Shown in pieces: positions 34,493-43,086 of a stretch of DNA of 64,000 bases (position 1 is the stretch's first letter; each line of letters opens with the position of its first letter). The notes under the pieces are model-generated. The model saw nothing but the letters and a program-made list of their open reading frames with translations, had not been told where the DNA came from and did no database searches. The position numbers were made by a program, and so were the translations under genes. The stretch is from Flavobacterium sp. LHD-80 (GTDB lineage Bacteria > Bacteroidota > Bacteroidia > Flavobacteriales > Flavobacteriaceae), in contig NZ_JAVFVS010000002.1 in assembly GCF_030929605.1 (NCBI RefSeq), forward strand, positions 124,001 to 188,000, read 5' to 3'.

Positions 34493-34598
34493 TTGTCATT
34501 TCGACTGAAAGAAGAAATCACACAAGAGAGTCTACAAAGATTGGCGATCATCGTTACGAAAATACTAGTATGATTTCTTCTTTCAGTCGAGATGACAA
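34493..34598. repeat. Family D inverted repeat ('gtcatttcgactgaaag')
   Basis: 28-base arms (34493-34520, 34571-34598) with one G-U type mismatch, containing cgactgaaagaagaaatca. The spacer contains tctacaaagattggcgat, identical to that of the copy at 56696-56815 although the arms differ. It fills the centre of the 311-base gap 34320-34630. I see no gene or other structure in the rest of the gap. Confidence 0.8.
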
Positions 34599-34630
34599 AC
34601 TGGATGTAATCGTTCCTTTCCAAATAAATC

Positions 34631-36094
34631 TCAATTCACAACAGCCGGTTTCCTAACATTCTTTCCAACTTTATTAGTCAAATCATCGCCAAGATCTTCT
34701 CGTGCTGTCTCAGCTATTTTTTGAATTTGCTGTACAATTTCTGGGTATAATTCTTGTACATCACGCACTTCCCCGGGATCATGTGCTAAATCGTAAAGCG
34801 CCATTGGAACATCTTGTGTGGCTCCTTTGCCTCTTAAACCGTCTTTTCCAGGTAAATTTTTATTGTAAGTAGTTCCTTTATGCGGAAAAATAAGTTTCCA
34901 ATGTTTATAGCGAATAGCTTCCAGATTATTGCTTCCCACTCCAAAATAATAATAAAAAGTATCTCTCGGACCTTTATCGGTTTTTCCGGTCAATAATGGA
35001 AGAAAATTTAGGCCGTCAATTTTGTTTTCTGGCAATGAAGCTCCAGTGATAGAAGCAATGGTTGGCAAAAGATCCATATTAGTAAAAAGTGAACTGTTGA
35101 CCATTCCGGCTTCAATTTTTCCGGGCCAACGAATCAAAAACGGAACTCTCGTACCGCCTTCCCAAGTAGTTGATTTACCTTCTCTAAAACCTCCTGAAGA
35201 ACCGGCATTGTCTCCAAAAACAAGCCAAGGACCGTTATCACTAGTTACAATAAGAACCGTGTTTTTTGAAAGTCCTTCATTTTCTAAAGTTTTTAAAATT
35301 TCTCCTATCGACCAATCGATTTCCATAATAACATCGCCAAAAAGACCTAAATCGCTTTTTCCTTTAAACTTATCTGAAACAGCTAAAGGCGCGTGTGGCA
35401 AAGGATGCGTGAGGTATAAAAAGAACGGATTTTTTTTATTCTTTTTGATAAACCCAACCGCTTTTTCAGTAAAAAGAGTCGTTAATTTTGAAGCTTCTTT
35501 GATGTTTTTTATAGTATCAATTACGGTAGTATTGCTGATCAATGGAAGAGGAGGAAAGCTTGAACGCATATCTTTTGAATCTGTAACCAATGTAAAGCCG
35601 TCATAATCAATTGGCCAGACATCATGTGAATATGGAATTCCATAAAACTCGTCAAAACCATAATTTGTTGGCCAATATGGCATTTCATTTCCTAAATGCC
35701 ATTTTCCGTAATTAGCCGTTTTATAGCCGACTTTTTTAAGCATAGAAGCAATCGTTTCTTCTTTTGGATTAAGAGCGTGTTTCATTCCGGGAAGCAAAAC
35801 GCCAGACATTCCAATTCGATTAGGATAACAACCTGTCAATAAAGCCGCTCTCGATGCGGTACAAATCGCTTGACCGGCATTAAAATTCGTAAATCGTGTT
35901 CCTTCCTGAGCAATCTGATTAAAATGCGGCGTCGGAATTCCGGTCATTCCATAAGGTTCGGTATCTCCATATCCCATATCATCCATATTGATGATTACAA
36001 TATTGGGTTTTGAATCTTGTTTTTTATTTTGAGCGGTTATTTTGCAATTAAAAAAGGATACGAATAATAAAAGCAAGGTTAGACTTTTTCTCAT
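34631..36094 (-). CDS. Secreted sulfatase, 487 residues
   Basis: Signal peptide (LTLLLLFVSFFNCKITA, then Q), metal-binding Asp pair D38-D39 in INMDDMGYGD, and formylglycine signature C78-TASRAALLTG. Later motifs are GKWHLG, THPLPHAPL and SDNGPW, all standard for family S1 sulfatases. It is shorter than the sulfatase at 15141 and lacks the C-terminal extension. It is exported and removes sulfate from carbohydrates or aryl esters. It appears to be a single gene with a TATATTTG -7 candidate at 36129-36136 (minus strand). Confidence 0.92.
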   Translation of the reverse strand: MRKSLTLLLLFVSFFNCKITAQNKKQDSKPNIVIINMDDMGYGDTEPYGMTGIPTPHFNQIAQEGTRFTNFNAGQAICTASRAALLTGCYPNRIGMSGVLLPGMKHALNPKEETIASMLKKVGYKTANYGKWHLGNEMPYWPTNYGFDEFYGIPYSHDVWPIDYDGFTLVTDSKDMRSSFPPLPLISNTTVIDTIKNIKEASKLTTLFTEKAVGFIKKNKKNPFFLYLTHPLPHAPLAVSDKFKGKSDLGLFGDVIMEIDWSIGEILKTLENEGLSKNTVLIVTSDNGPWLVFGDNAGSSGGFREGKSTTWEGGTRVPFLIRWPGKIEAGMVNSSLFTNMDLLPTIASITGASLPENKIDGLNFLPLLTGKTDKGPRDTFYYYFGVGSNNLEAIRYKHWKLIFPHKGTTYNKNLPGKDGLRGKGATQDVPMALYDLAHDPGEVRDVQELYPEIVQQIQKIAETAREDLGDDLTNKVGKNVRKPAVVN

Positions 36095-36128
36095 GATTTG
36101 CGTGGTAATTATTTTGGATAGTGGTATA

Positions 36129-36136
36129 CAAATATA
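36129..36136 (-). promoter_or_regulatory. Predicted -7 box for the sulfatase gene
   Basis: Exact TAnnTTTG match (TATATTTG on the minus strand), about 35 bases upstream of the sulfatase start codon. Confidence 0.35.
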
Positions 36137-36200
36137 ATTCGCAAAACCGAAAAGTATTCTGCTTCACAAAACTCTTTTTTGGCAAATAAACAGAAAATTG

Positions 36201-36947
36201 TTATTTCTTTAAAAGCAAAGCCTTCGTATATTCATAATTCATTTTGGCAATAGAAAGCACTGAAATGCTTTGAGGACATTCGACTTCACAAGCTCTTGTA
36301 TCCGAACAGTTTCCAAAACCTTCTGCATCCATTTGCTGTACCATTGTTAAAACTCTTTTTGAAGCTTCTATTTTTCCTTGCGGAAGCAAAGCTAAATGCG
36401 TTATTTTGGCCCCAACAAACAAAGCAGCACTGGCATTTTTGCAAGTTGCGACGCAGGCACCGCATCCAATGCAAGCGGCAGCATCAAAAGAGGCTTCGGC
36501 AGTTTCGTAGGAAATCGGAATACTATTGGCTTCTGGCGCTTGACCTGTTGCTGCGCCAATAAAACCACCAGATTCAATAATCGAATCAAAAGCAGATCGG
36601 TCAATTTTTAAATCTCTCAGAACCGGAAACGCTTTCGCCCTAAAAGGTTCAATATAAATGGTTTCGCCATCTTTAAAGCTTCGCATATGAAGCTGGCAAG
36701 TTGTAGTATTTTTTAAAGGTCCGTGCGCTCTTCCGTTTATCATAACACCACATTGCCCGCAGATTCCTTCTCGGCAGTCGTGATCAAACTCAATTACGCG
36801 CTCTTTTTTCTGAATCAAAGATTCGTTTAAAAGATCGAGCATTTCAAGAAATGACATATGTTTAGAAACGCCATCTATTTCATAATCTTTAATTTCTCCT
36901 TTAGATGAAGAATCAAATTGGCGCCATATTTTTAGAAATAATTTCAT
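36201..36947 (-). CDS. sdhB: Succinate dehydrogenase / fumarate reductase iron-sulfur subunit
   Basis: A 248-residue electron-transfer subunit. The N-terminal plant-type 2Fe-2S domain has CREGICGQCG and a later Cys in TTCQLH. The C-terminal domain has the 4Fe-4S motif CIGCGACVATCKN and the 3Fe-4S-type motif ACEVECP. It passes electrons between the flavoprotein and quinone. It lies 97 bases downstream of the flavoprotein gene on the same strand. No cytochrome b (SdhC) gene lies on either side, unlike the usual sdhCAB order of Bacteroidota. Confidence 0.93.
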   Translation of the reverse strand: MKLFLKIWRQFDSSSKGEIKDYEIDGVSKHMSFLEMLDLLNESLIQKKERVIEFDHDCREGICGQCGVMINGRAHGPLKNTTTCQLHMRSFKDGETIYIEPFRAKAFPVLRDLKIDRSAFDSIIESGGFIGAATGQAPEANSIPISYETAEASFDAAACIGCGACVATCKNASAALFVGAKITHLALLPQGKIEASKRVLTMVQQMDAEGFGNCSDTRACEVECPQSISVLSIAKMNYEYTKALLLKK

Positions 36948-37044
36948 AGTTAATTATTAATTATAAATTGTTAATTATGATTTCTTATAAGTCGTGAAAA
37001 TGAGTGAGTTGTTAATTAACAATTAACAATTCATAATTCACCAT

Positions 37045-38952
37045 TTATTTATAGCTTCTAACAGTAAGTTCGACGGCTTCAAAAACAAGCGGTTCTTTAT
37101 GTAGTTTTTGAGGCTTTTCTTTTCCTTGCCATTCCCAAGCAGATACGTAACAGAAATCGGCATCATTTCGAACGGCTTCGCCATCAGCAGTTTGGTATTC
37201 TTCTCTAAAATGAGCACCGCAGGATTCTTCTCTTTGCAAGGCATCGTGGCACATTAATTCGGCTAATTCTAGATAATCAGCAATTCGTCCCGCTTTTTCT
37301 AATTCGCTGTTTAATGTATCATCTCCTGTAATTAAAAGATCGTTTTCAAAAGATTTTTTTAATTCATGAATTCCTTTAATTGCTTCTTCGAGACTTTTTT
37401 TGCTTCTCGAAAGTCCGCATTTTTCATAAAGAAGTCGGCCAATTGTTTTATGAAAATAATCGGCACTTAAAGTTCCTTTATTATTTAAAAACGTATCTAA
37501 TTGCGCTCGAACAGCATTTTCAGCTTCTTCAAAAGCAGGATGATTGATATCAATTTTAGGAGCATTTAATTCGCCCGACAAATAATTCGGAATCGTATAT
37601 GGCGCAATAAAATAACCATCGACACAGGCCTGAAGCAATGAATTAGCGCCAAGACGGTTTGCACCATGATCAGAGAAATTAGCTTCTCCCAAGGCAAATA
37701 AACCTGGAATTGTAGTCATTAATTCATAATCAACCCAAAGTCCGCCCATAGTAAAATGTGCTGATGGTGAAATCAACATGGGTTCTTTATAAGCGTTGAT
37801 TCCTGTAATTTTCTCATACATCGCAAAAAGATTGCTGTATTTGGCTTCAATTTTATCTTTTCCTTGTGCTTTTATAGCATCGGAGAAATCCAAATAAATG
37901 GCATTTTTCATTGGGCCAACACCATGTCCGGCATCGATTCTTTCTTTGGCAGCGCGCGACGAAATATCTCTTGGAGCAAGATTTCCGAAAGAAGGATATT
38001 TACGTTCCAAATAATAATCGCGTTCGTTTTCTGGAATTTTATTGGCAACTCGATCGTCGTTTGCGGTTTTAGGAACCCAGATCCGGCCATCATTTCGCAA
38101 AGATTCCGACATTAGCGTTAGTTTTGATTGATTTTCACCATGTTGTGGTAAAGAAGTAGGGTGAAACTGAATCCAGCTGACTCCGGCCATATAAGCGCCT
38201 TTTTTATGTGCTCTCCAAATCGCTGAACTGTTACAGCCCATTGCAAGTGTGGAGAGATAATATACTTTTCCGTAGCCTCCAGAAGCTAAAACAACGGCAT
38301 CTGCATTGTGGCGTTCTAAGGCTCCGGTTTCAAGATTTCGGGCAATAATTCCTTTTGCTTTTCCATCAATAACTACTAATTCAAGCATTTCATGACGCGT
38401 GTGCAAATCTACTTTTCCTAAAGAAACTTGTCGCAACAAACCTTGATAAGCACCAAGTAAAAGCTGTTGTCCCGTTTGTCCGCGAGCGTAAAAAGTTCTG
38501 GAAACCTGAACGCCACCAAAAGATCTGTTGTTTAAATATCCCGCATATTCTCTTGCAAAGGGCACGCCTTGAGCAACCGCGTGATCGATTAAAGCAGCTG
38601 AACATTCGGCTAAACGATAAACATTGGCTTCTCGAGATCTAAAATCTCCCCCTTTGATGGTGTCATAAAACATTCTGAAAGTGCTGTCACCGTCATTTTT
38701 ATAGTTTTTGGCAGCATTAACACCGCCTTGTGCAGCAACAGAATGCGCTCTTCGGGCTGAATCCTGAAAACAAAATGATTTGATGTTGTAACCTTGTTCA
38801 GCTAGAGAAGCAGCGCACGAAGCACCTGCAAGTCCAGTTCCAACAACAATAACGGTAAGTTTTTTTCGGTTCGCCGGATTTACCAGTTTGGCTTTGGCTT
38901 TATAAGTATTCCATTTTTCGGCAAGAGGTCCTTCGGGTATTTTTGATTCCAT
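37045..38952 (-). CDS. sdhA: Succinate dehydrogenase / fumarate reductase flavoprotein subunit
   Basis: About 635 residues. Dinucleotide site [21 protein letters not shown]-attachment region [17 protein letters not shown] (covalent His), substrate region [10 protein letters not shown], and [19 protein letters not shown]. It catalyses succinate/fumarate interconversion. I start at 38952 ([14 protein letters not shown]), matching the usual family start; ATG 38961 is 3 codons longer. The anchor subunit gene that normally precedes it is missing: the 256-base upstream gap carries only a palindromic repeat. It may be a second, paralogous copy using an anchor encoded elsewhere. Confidence 0.93.
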   Translation of the reverse strand: MESKIPEGPLAEKWNTYKAKAKLVNPANRKKLTVIVVGTGLAGASCAASLAEQGYNIKSFCFQDSARRAHSVAAQGGVNAAKNYKNDGDSTFRMFYDTIKGGDFRSREANVYRLAECSAALIDHAVAQGVPFAREYAGYLNNRSFGGVQVSRTFYARGQTGQQLLLGAYQGLLRQVSLGKVDLHTRHEMLELVVIDGKAKGIIARNLETGALERHNADAVVLASGGYGKVYYLSTLAMGCNSSAIWRAHKKGAYMAGVSWIQFHPTSLPQHGENQSKLTLMSESLRNDGRIWVPKTANDDRVANKIPENERDYYLERKYPSFGNLAPRDISSRAAKERIDAGHGVGPMKNAIYLDFSDAIKAQGKDKIEAKYSNLFAMYEKITGINAYKEPMLISPSAHFTMGGLWVDYELMTTIPGLFALGEANFSDHGANRLGANSLLQACVDGYFIAPYTIPNYLSGELNAPKIDINHPAFEEAENAVRAQLDTFLNNKGTLSADYFHKTIGRLLYEKCGLSRSKKSLEEAIKGIHELKKSFENDLLITGDDTLNSELEKAGRIADYLELAELMCHDALQREESCGAHFREEYQTADGEAVRNDADFCYVSAWEWQGKEKPQKLHKEPLVFEAVELTVRSYK

Positions 38953-39119
38953 TCTTTTCAACGGTTTAAAATGAATTGAGACAAAATTTTAAAAAATCGA
39001 AATTGTAAGGGCACTCTAATTTACTATAAATTATTAATTTACATGTTAATAAATGAAGATTTTTGCTTTGTGAATTTAATTATAATGATGGCTATCAGGA
39101 TGAAGGGTAAAAAAATGTT

Positions 39120-39190
39120 TCACGCAGATTTTGCAGATTTAATTTTTAGTGTTGATTAAAAAATCGGCATGATCTGCAAAATCTGCGTGA
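39120..39190. repeat. Inverted repeat (family F, 'cacgcagattttgcagat')
   Basis: Perfect 19-base arms at 39120-39138 and 39172-39190. It lies between the hxlR stop and the sdhA start, on the path of any read-through between them, so it may act as a terminator for the regulator gene. Confidence 0.7.
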
Positions 39191-39208
39191 GATAAAAAAG
39201 TTTGGGTT

Positions 39209-39580
39209 TTACTTCCCAATAATTTCTTTTCGATGTAAAGTTCCCCATTCATTTAGAGCCCCAATGACATTATACAAAGTATGACTGTGTTCTGTTCGTG
39301 CATATTCAACAGTTGGCGGAAAAGTATCATAAACCGTTCTGGTGACCAGTTTATTCATTTCTAGGTCTTTAAGCTCTTTCGAAAGCATTTTATCTGTAAT
39401 GCCGTTTATATCTTTAGAAATCTCTTTAAATCGTTTTGGTCGGTTTGACAATGCAATCAAAATAGGTAATTTCCATCTGCCGCTTAAAACTTCTAATGCA
39501 TCTCGTACTGGTAATAGTGCCGCCAGACAACCTTCTGGTTCACAGCCCATTTCTTTCGTTATTTCGCTTTTTGTTTTCAT
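39209..39580 (-). CDS. HxlR-family winged-helix transcriptional regulator
   Basis: A 123-residue regulator with the HxlR core: LEVLSGRWKLPILIALSNRP, then FKEISKDINGITDKMLSKEL and a wing TVYDTFPPTVEYARTEHSHT. An upstream Cys pair region (GCEPEGCLA) matches the redox/quinone-sensing Cys found in YodB-like members. It is divergent from an azoreductase gene, an arrangement known for HxlR proteins that sense quinones, diamide or aldehydes. Two palindromes in the intergenic region probably bind it. Confidence 0.9.
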   Translation of the reverse strand: MKTKSEITKEMGCEPEGCLAALLPVRDALEVLSGRWKLPILIALSNRPKRFKEISKDINGITDKMLSKELKDLEMNKLVTRTVYDTFPPTVEYARTEHSHTLYNVIGALNEWGTLHRKEIIGK

Positions 39581-39593
39581 GCTAATCGCTTTA

Positions 39594-39627
39594 CTATCCT
39601 CAATGATAGCGCTATCCTCGAGGATAG
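39594..39627. promoter_or_regulatory. Double palindromic operator between hxlR and the azoreductase gene
   Basis: Two copies of a ctatcc...gatag dyad: ctatcctcaatgatag (39594-39609, imperfect) and ctatcctcgaggatag (39612-39627, a perfect 16-base palindrome). They lie between the two divergent genes and are the best candidate for the HxlR binding site. Confidence 0.6.
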
Positions 39628-39644
39628 TACTATAAAATGTATAG

Positions 39645-39662
39645 CAAATGTAAATAAGTTTG
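39645..39662. promoter_or_regulatory. Back-to-back -7 boxes of the divergent hxlR and azoreductase promoters
   Basis: TAAGTTTG at 39655-39662 on the plus strand (azoreductase). TACATTTG at 39645-39652 on the minus strand (hxlR). Both match TAnnTTTG exactly. The palindromes at 39594-39627 would lie in the hxlR leader and near the -33 region of the azoreductase promoter. Confidence 0.5.
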
Positions 39663-39690
39663 CATTGTAAACAAATAATACTGAAAAATT

Positions 39691-40302
39691 ATGAGCCAAA
39701 AAATTCTACGCATAATTACTAGTACCAACGGAGATACTTCGTTTAGTAATCAATTATCGAATGCCGTTATTGAAAAATTAACTGCATCAAATCCTGAAAC
39801 TGAAGTACAGACATTGGATCTTACTAAAACACCTTTGCCTTATTTGACGGGTTCGCATATTAATGCCGTTTATACACCTGAAGATGCGCATTCGGTAGAA
39901 CAAACTGAGGCATTGAAATATTCTGATGAGGCGATAAAAACGTTATTAGAATCAGATGTTATTGTAATTGGAGTGCCTTTGTACAATTTTGGAATTCCAG
40001 CAGTTTTAAAAGGATGGATTGACCAAATTGCCAGAGCAGGAAAAACTTTTAGTTATAGTGCCGAAGGTCCAAAAGGATTGGTTACAGATAAAAAAGTATA
40101 TTTATCGATTGCTTCTGGAGCCATATTTTCTGAAGGACCATATAAAAGTTATGATTTCTCAGAATCGTATTTGCGCACCGTATTTGGTTTTTTAGGGATG
40201 ACAGATGTTACAACTTTCCGCGTTGAAGGAACAGCAATCCCTGATTTTGCTGCAAATGCATTGCCAAAAGCTTTGTCTTCTGTTGAAGAATTTGCTTTTT
40301 AA
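39691..40302 (+). CDS. azoR: FMN-dependent NADH:azoreductase / quinone reductase
   Basis: A 203-residue flavodoxin-fold enzyme. N-terminal FMN phosphate loop (ITSTNGDTSFSNQLSNAV), the motif VIVIGVPLYNFGIPAVLKGW and IARAGKTFSYSAEGPKGLV, all typical of AzoR. It reduces quinones and azo compounds using NADH. It is divergent from the HxlR regulator, which probably controls it. It is monocistronic, ending at a palindrome between it and the convergent thiolase gene. Confidence 0.92.
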   Translation: MSQKILRIITSTNGDTSFSNQLSNAVIEKLTASNPETEVQTLDLTKTPLPYLTGSHINAVYTPEDAHSVEQTEALKYSDEAIKTLLESDVIVIGVPLYNFGIPAVLKGWIDQIARAGKTFSYSAEGPKGLVTDKKVYLSIASGAIFSEGPYKSYDFSESYLRTVFGFLGMTDVTTFRVEGTAIPDFAANALPKALSSVEEFAF

Positions 40303-40315
40303 GAAAATCAAAAAA

Positions 40316-40376
40316 AATCTGCTAAAACTGCGTGAAAAAAATTACTCCCGCAGATTTAGCAGATTTGCAGATTTTT
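40316..40376. repeat. Inverted repeat (family F) between convergent genes
   Basis: Arms aatctgctaaaactgcg (about 40317-40333) and cgcagatttagcagatt (about 40350-40366), one mismatch. It could terminate transcription of both the azoreductase gene (+) and the thiolase gene (-). Confidence 0.6.
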
Positions 40377-40405
40377 ATAATGAAACTCAAGGATGTTTTA
40401 AAATA

Positions 40406-41686
40406 TTATTTCTCAATAATCATAGTTACACCTTGTCCGCCTGCGGCACAAATTGAAACAAAACCTCTTCCTGAACCTTTTTCATTTAAAAGTTTCGCCA
40501 TAACGCCAATGATTCGGCCACCAGTTGCAGCAAAAGGATGCGCTGCAGCTAAACTGCTTCCTTTTACATTTAGTTTTTCTCTGTCAATTGCGCCAAGCGG
40601 TTTTTTCAATCCTATTTCGGCGCTCAGTTCTGGGCTTTCCCAAATTTTTAAAGTAGCCAAAACTTGTGCGGCAAAAGCTTCATGTATTTCATAATAATCG
40701 AAATCTTGAAGATTTAATCCAGCTTTTTCTAACATTCTAGATGCCGCAAATAAAGGAGCCAGCAAAAGATTCTGCTGATTTTTGACATATTCAATTGCTG
40801 CAATTTCTGCAAAAGTGATATAAGCTAAAATTGGTAAACCTTGTTCTTTTGCCCATTCTTCACTGGCTAAAAGAATACAGGAAGCGCCATCAGTAAGCGG
40901 TGTCGAGTTTCCTGCTGTCAATGTTCCGTTTGCTTTGTCGAATGCGGGTTTCAGGCTTCTCAGTTTTTCAATCGAACTGTCTTTTCTTAAATTATTGTCT
41001 TTTTCAAGTCCGTTAAAGGGCGTAATCATATCGTCAAAAAAGCCTTCATCATACGCTTTTGCCATATTCAAATGACTTTTAAGCGCTAATTGATCTTGAT
41101 CTTCTCTTGGTATTTTATAATATTTTGCAGTAATTTCGGTATGTCCGCCCATCGAAAGTCCGGTTTGTGATTCTTCATTTCGAGGAACTAAAGGCGTTAA
41201 ATCTGACGGTCGAAGTTTTAAAAAAGTATTGATTTTTCCACCCAATGATTTTTGTTGTCGTGCTTCAAGCAATATTTTTCGGAGTTTTTCGCTTACTGCA
41301 ATTGGCATATCGCTTATAGAATCGACACCGCCAGCAATTCCTGATTCTATTTGGCCTAAAGCAATTTTATTAGCGATATAAACGGCACTTTCAATTCCGG
41401 TGTCGCAAGCTTGTTGCAAATCACAGGCAGGAGTTGCGGGATCTAAAGACGTTTTCATAACACATTCTCTGATCAAATTCATGTCATAAGAATGTTTAAT
41501 TACTGCGCCACCAGCAACTTCGCCAAGCAATTTTCCTTTTAAATTGTATTTGTCTATAAGTCCGTTTAAGGTTGCGGTCATCATTTCTTGATTTCCAACA
41601 TTTGAATATGCGGTATTTGCTCGCGCAAACGGAATTCGGTTATAGCCAACAATGGCAACTTTTCTAATCGTTGTGGTATTGTTCAT
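40406..41686 (-). CDS. Acetyl-CoA C-acyltransferase (thiolase, FadI-like)
   Basis: About 426 residues from ATG 41686 (MNNTTTIRKVAIVGYNRIPF); ATG 41704 is 6 codons longer. The nucleophile Cys is in LQQACDTG (about residue 94). The second active-site group is HEAFAAQ, then HPFAATGGRI and the C-terminal Cys in CAAGGQG. The HEAF form (rather than NEAF) points to the FadI/mitochondrial trifunctional beta group. It cleaves 3-ketoacyl-CoA in fatty-acid degradation or condenses acyl-CoA. No FadJ partner is in view. Confidence 0.9.
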   Translation of the reverse strand: MNNTTTIRKVAIVGYNRIPFARANTAYSNVGNQEMMTATLNGLIDKYNLKGKLLGEVAGGAVIKHSYDMNLIRECVMKTSLDPATPACDLQQACDTGIESAVYIANKIALGQIESGIAGGVDSISDMPIAVSEKLRKILLEARQQKSLGGKINTFLKLRPSDLTPLVPRNEESQTGLSMGGHTEITAKYYKIPREDQDQLALKSHLNMAKAYDEGFFDDMITPFNGLEKDNNLRKDSSIEKLRSLKPAFDKANGTLTAGNSTPLTDGASCILLASEEWAKEQGLPILAYITFAEIAAIEYVKNQQNLLLAPLFAASRMLEKAGLNLQDFDYYEIHEAFAAQVLATLKIWESPELSAEIGLKKPLGAIDREKLNVKGSSLAAAHPFAATGGRIIGVMAKLLNEKGSGRGFVSICAAGGQGVTMIIEK

Positions 41687-41800
41687 ATCTGGATTTTGTT
41701 TCATTAAAGATAAGAAGTTTTTTTATTGCCACAGATTACACAGATTAAAATGATTTTTTAAGCCTATAGAAATATTTTATATATAAAAAGATATTCGTTG

Positions 41801-41946
41801 CGTAGGCGCACAGCAGTGCGTCTCTACGGTATAAAATGAGGATAATTGTATTTTGATTATTTGTATTTAACGAAAGTTGGAGTTAAATAAAACAAAAATC
41901 AACACATAGTATATCGTAGAGGCGCACTGCAGTGCGTCTACGCAAA
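41801..41946. repeat. Family E inverted repeat ('gcactgcagtgcgtctacg')
   Basis: Arms cgtaggcgcacagcagtgcg with tctctacg, and cgtagaggcgcactgcagtg with cgtctacgc, in the gap between the thiolase and MarR-GNAT genes. An isolated half copy (cagtgcgtctacgcaaag) occurs at 42982. Next to the thiolase start, 41725-41760 also holds a family F half (gccacagattacacagatt). Confidence 0.7.
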
Positions 41947-41974
41947 GTAGAGCACGAACGGAGCTTTTCTAATG

Positions 41975-42895
41975 TTATAATATTTTAAGATCATAACGTT
42001 CATCTCTAAAAGTTTTTCCCCATTGTTTGACTTCTACAGATTCTGTTAGTGTAAATCCCGCTTTTTTATACATTTCCAGTGCCGTATCTTGCATGCTTGT
42101 AGTAAGCAGAAAAACATTTTTAAATTTCTTCTCTCTGCAAAAATCTACAGCATCGGTTAAAAGTCTTTTTCCGATTCCCAATCCTCTAAAAGTTGGATCC
42201 AATAAAAACCATCTTAATTGTGCTTCTTCTTTTGTTTGATGCTGAATCGCAATACAGCCTACAATTTTATTGTTGTATTCAGCCATCCAAATGCGATCAT
42301 ATTCAGGAGAATAATTTTCTAGAAAATGGTAAAAAGTCTTTATAACGTATTTTTCAAATTCGTTCGAAAAATTAGATTCGTTGCCGTAAATAAATCCATG
42401 CAGGTAGATAATATAACCAATATCGCCCGGATTAATTTCGTGACGATAGGTGATATCACTTCGAACTGGTTTATTTTCAGATAAAAGATTTTTTATTGTA
42501 TGCATTGAATTGAGCAAATTCTCTTTTTCAAAGAAATTCAGATTTTCTATTTTATGTTCAATCTGTTGTTCTACTTTTTTATTTAAAGATTGAAGCAATT
42601 CCCTTCCCGAATTACTGAGTTCAATATTAAAAGCGCGTTTATCTTCTAATGAAGCAACTTTTAAAATGATGTTTTCTTTTAAAAAGCGTTTTATAATTCG
42701 GCTTACATATCCTTTATCCAAATTCAGAATTTCAGTGATTTTTTGTGCTGTAATGGTTTTGCTTTCACTTATTTCATAAAGAATTCGGACTTCGGTCAGC
42801 GAGTAATCACTATCAAGATAATGTTGGCTTAGTATGTCTAAATGTGCTGTGTAAAAGCGATTAAAACTTCTAATTTTTGAAGTTGTAGTATTCAT
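41975..42895 (-). CDS. MarR-type regulator fused to a GNAT acetyltransferase
   Basis: A 306-residue two-domain protein. Residues about 1-150 are a MarR winged helix (LTEVRILYEISESKTITAQK, LDKGYVSRIIKRF, DKRAFNIELSNSGRELL). Residues about 155-306 are a GNAT fold with the acetyl-CoA loop FRGLGIGKRLL and the late motif ALEMYKKAGFTL. Such fusions occur across bacteria, but their substrates are mostly unknown. It may acetylate a small molecule or itself while repressing its own gene; a palindrome overlaps its promoter at 42907. Confidence 0.92.
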   Translation of the reverse strand: MNTTTSKIRSFNRFYTAHLDILSQHYLDSDYSLTEVRILYEISESKTITAQKITEILNLDKGYVSRIIKRFLKENIILKVASLEDKRAFNIELSNSGRELLQSLNKKVEQQIEHKIENLNFFEKENLLNSMHTIKNLLSENKPVRSDITYRHEINPGDIGYIIYLHGFIYGNESNFSNEFEKYVIKTFYHFLENYSPEYDRIWMAEYNNKIVGCIAIQHQTKEEAQLRWFLLDPTFRGLGIGKRLLTDAVDFCREKKFKNVFLLTTSMQDTALEMYKKAGFTLTESVEVKQWGKTFRDERYDLKIL

Positions 42896-42906
42896 AATTT
42901 TAAATA

Positions 42907-42929
42907 TTGCATTGAATAATGCAAATATA
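42907..42929 (-). promoter_or_regulatory. Autoregulatory operator overlapping the -7 box of the MarR-GNAT gene
   Basis: Perfect inverted repeat ttgcatt-gaat-aatgcaa at 42907-42924. It overlaps TATATTTG (minus strand, 42922-42929), an exact TAnnTTTG match about 30 bases before the start codon. A MarR dimer here would block the promoter. Confidence 0.55.
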
Positions 42930-42981
42930 CAAAATTAGTTGCTTTTGTCAACTATTATTTTGTTTTAAAATAAATTGATAT

Positions 42982-43012
42982 CAGTGCGTCTACGCAAAGA
43001 ATATCACGAACG
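42982..43012. repeat. Solo half of family E repeat
   Basis: cagtgcgtctacgcaaag then aatatcacgaacg, matching the right end of the element at 41930-41960 (cagtgcgtctacgcaaag then tagagcacgaacg). It lies just downstream of the hybrid regulator gene. Confidence 0.6.
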
Positions 43013-43086
43013 AATTTCTATAAAGTCATTCCAAAAAAATATTAAAACAGACAAAAATAATTATCAAATTGCCAAATTATCTAATT

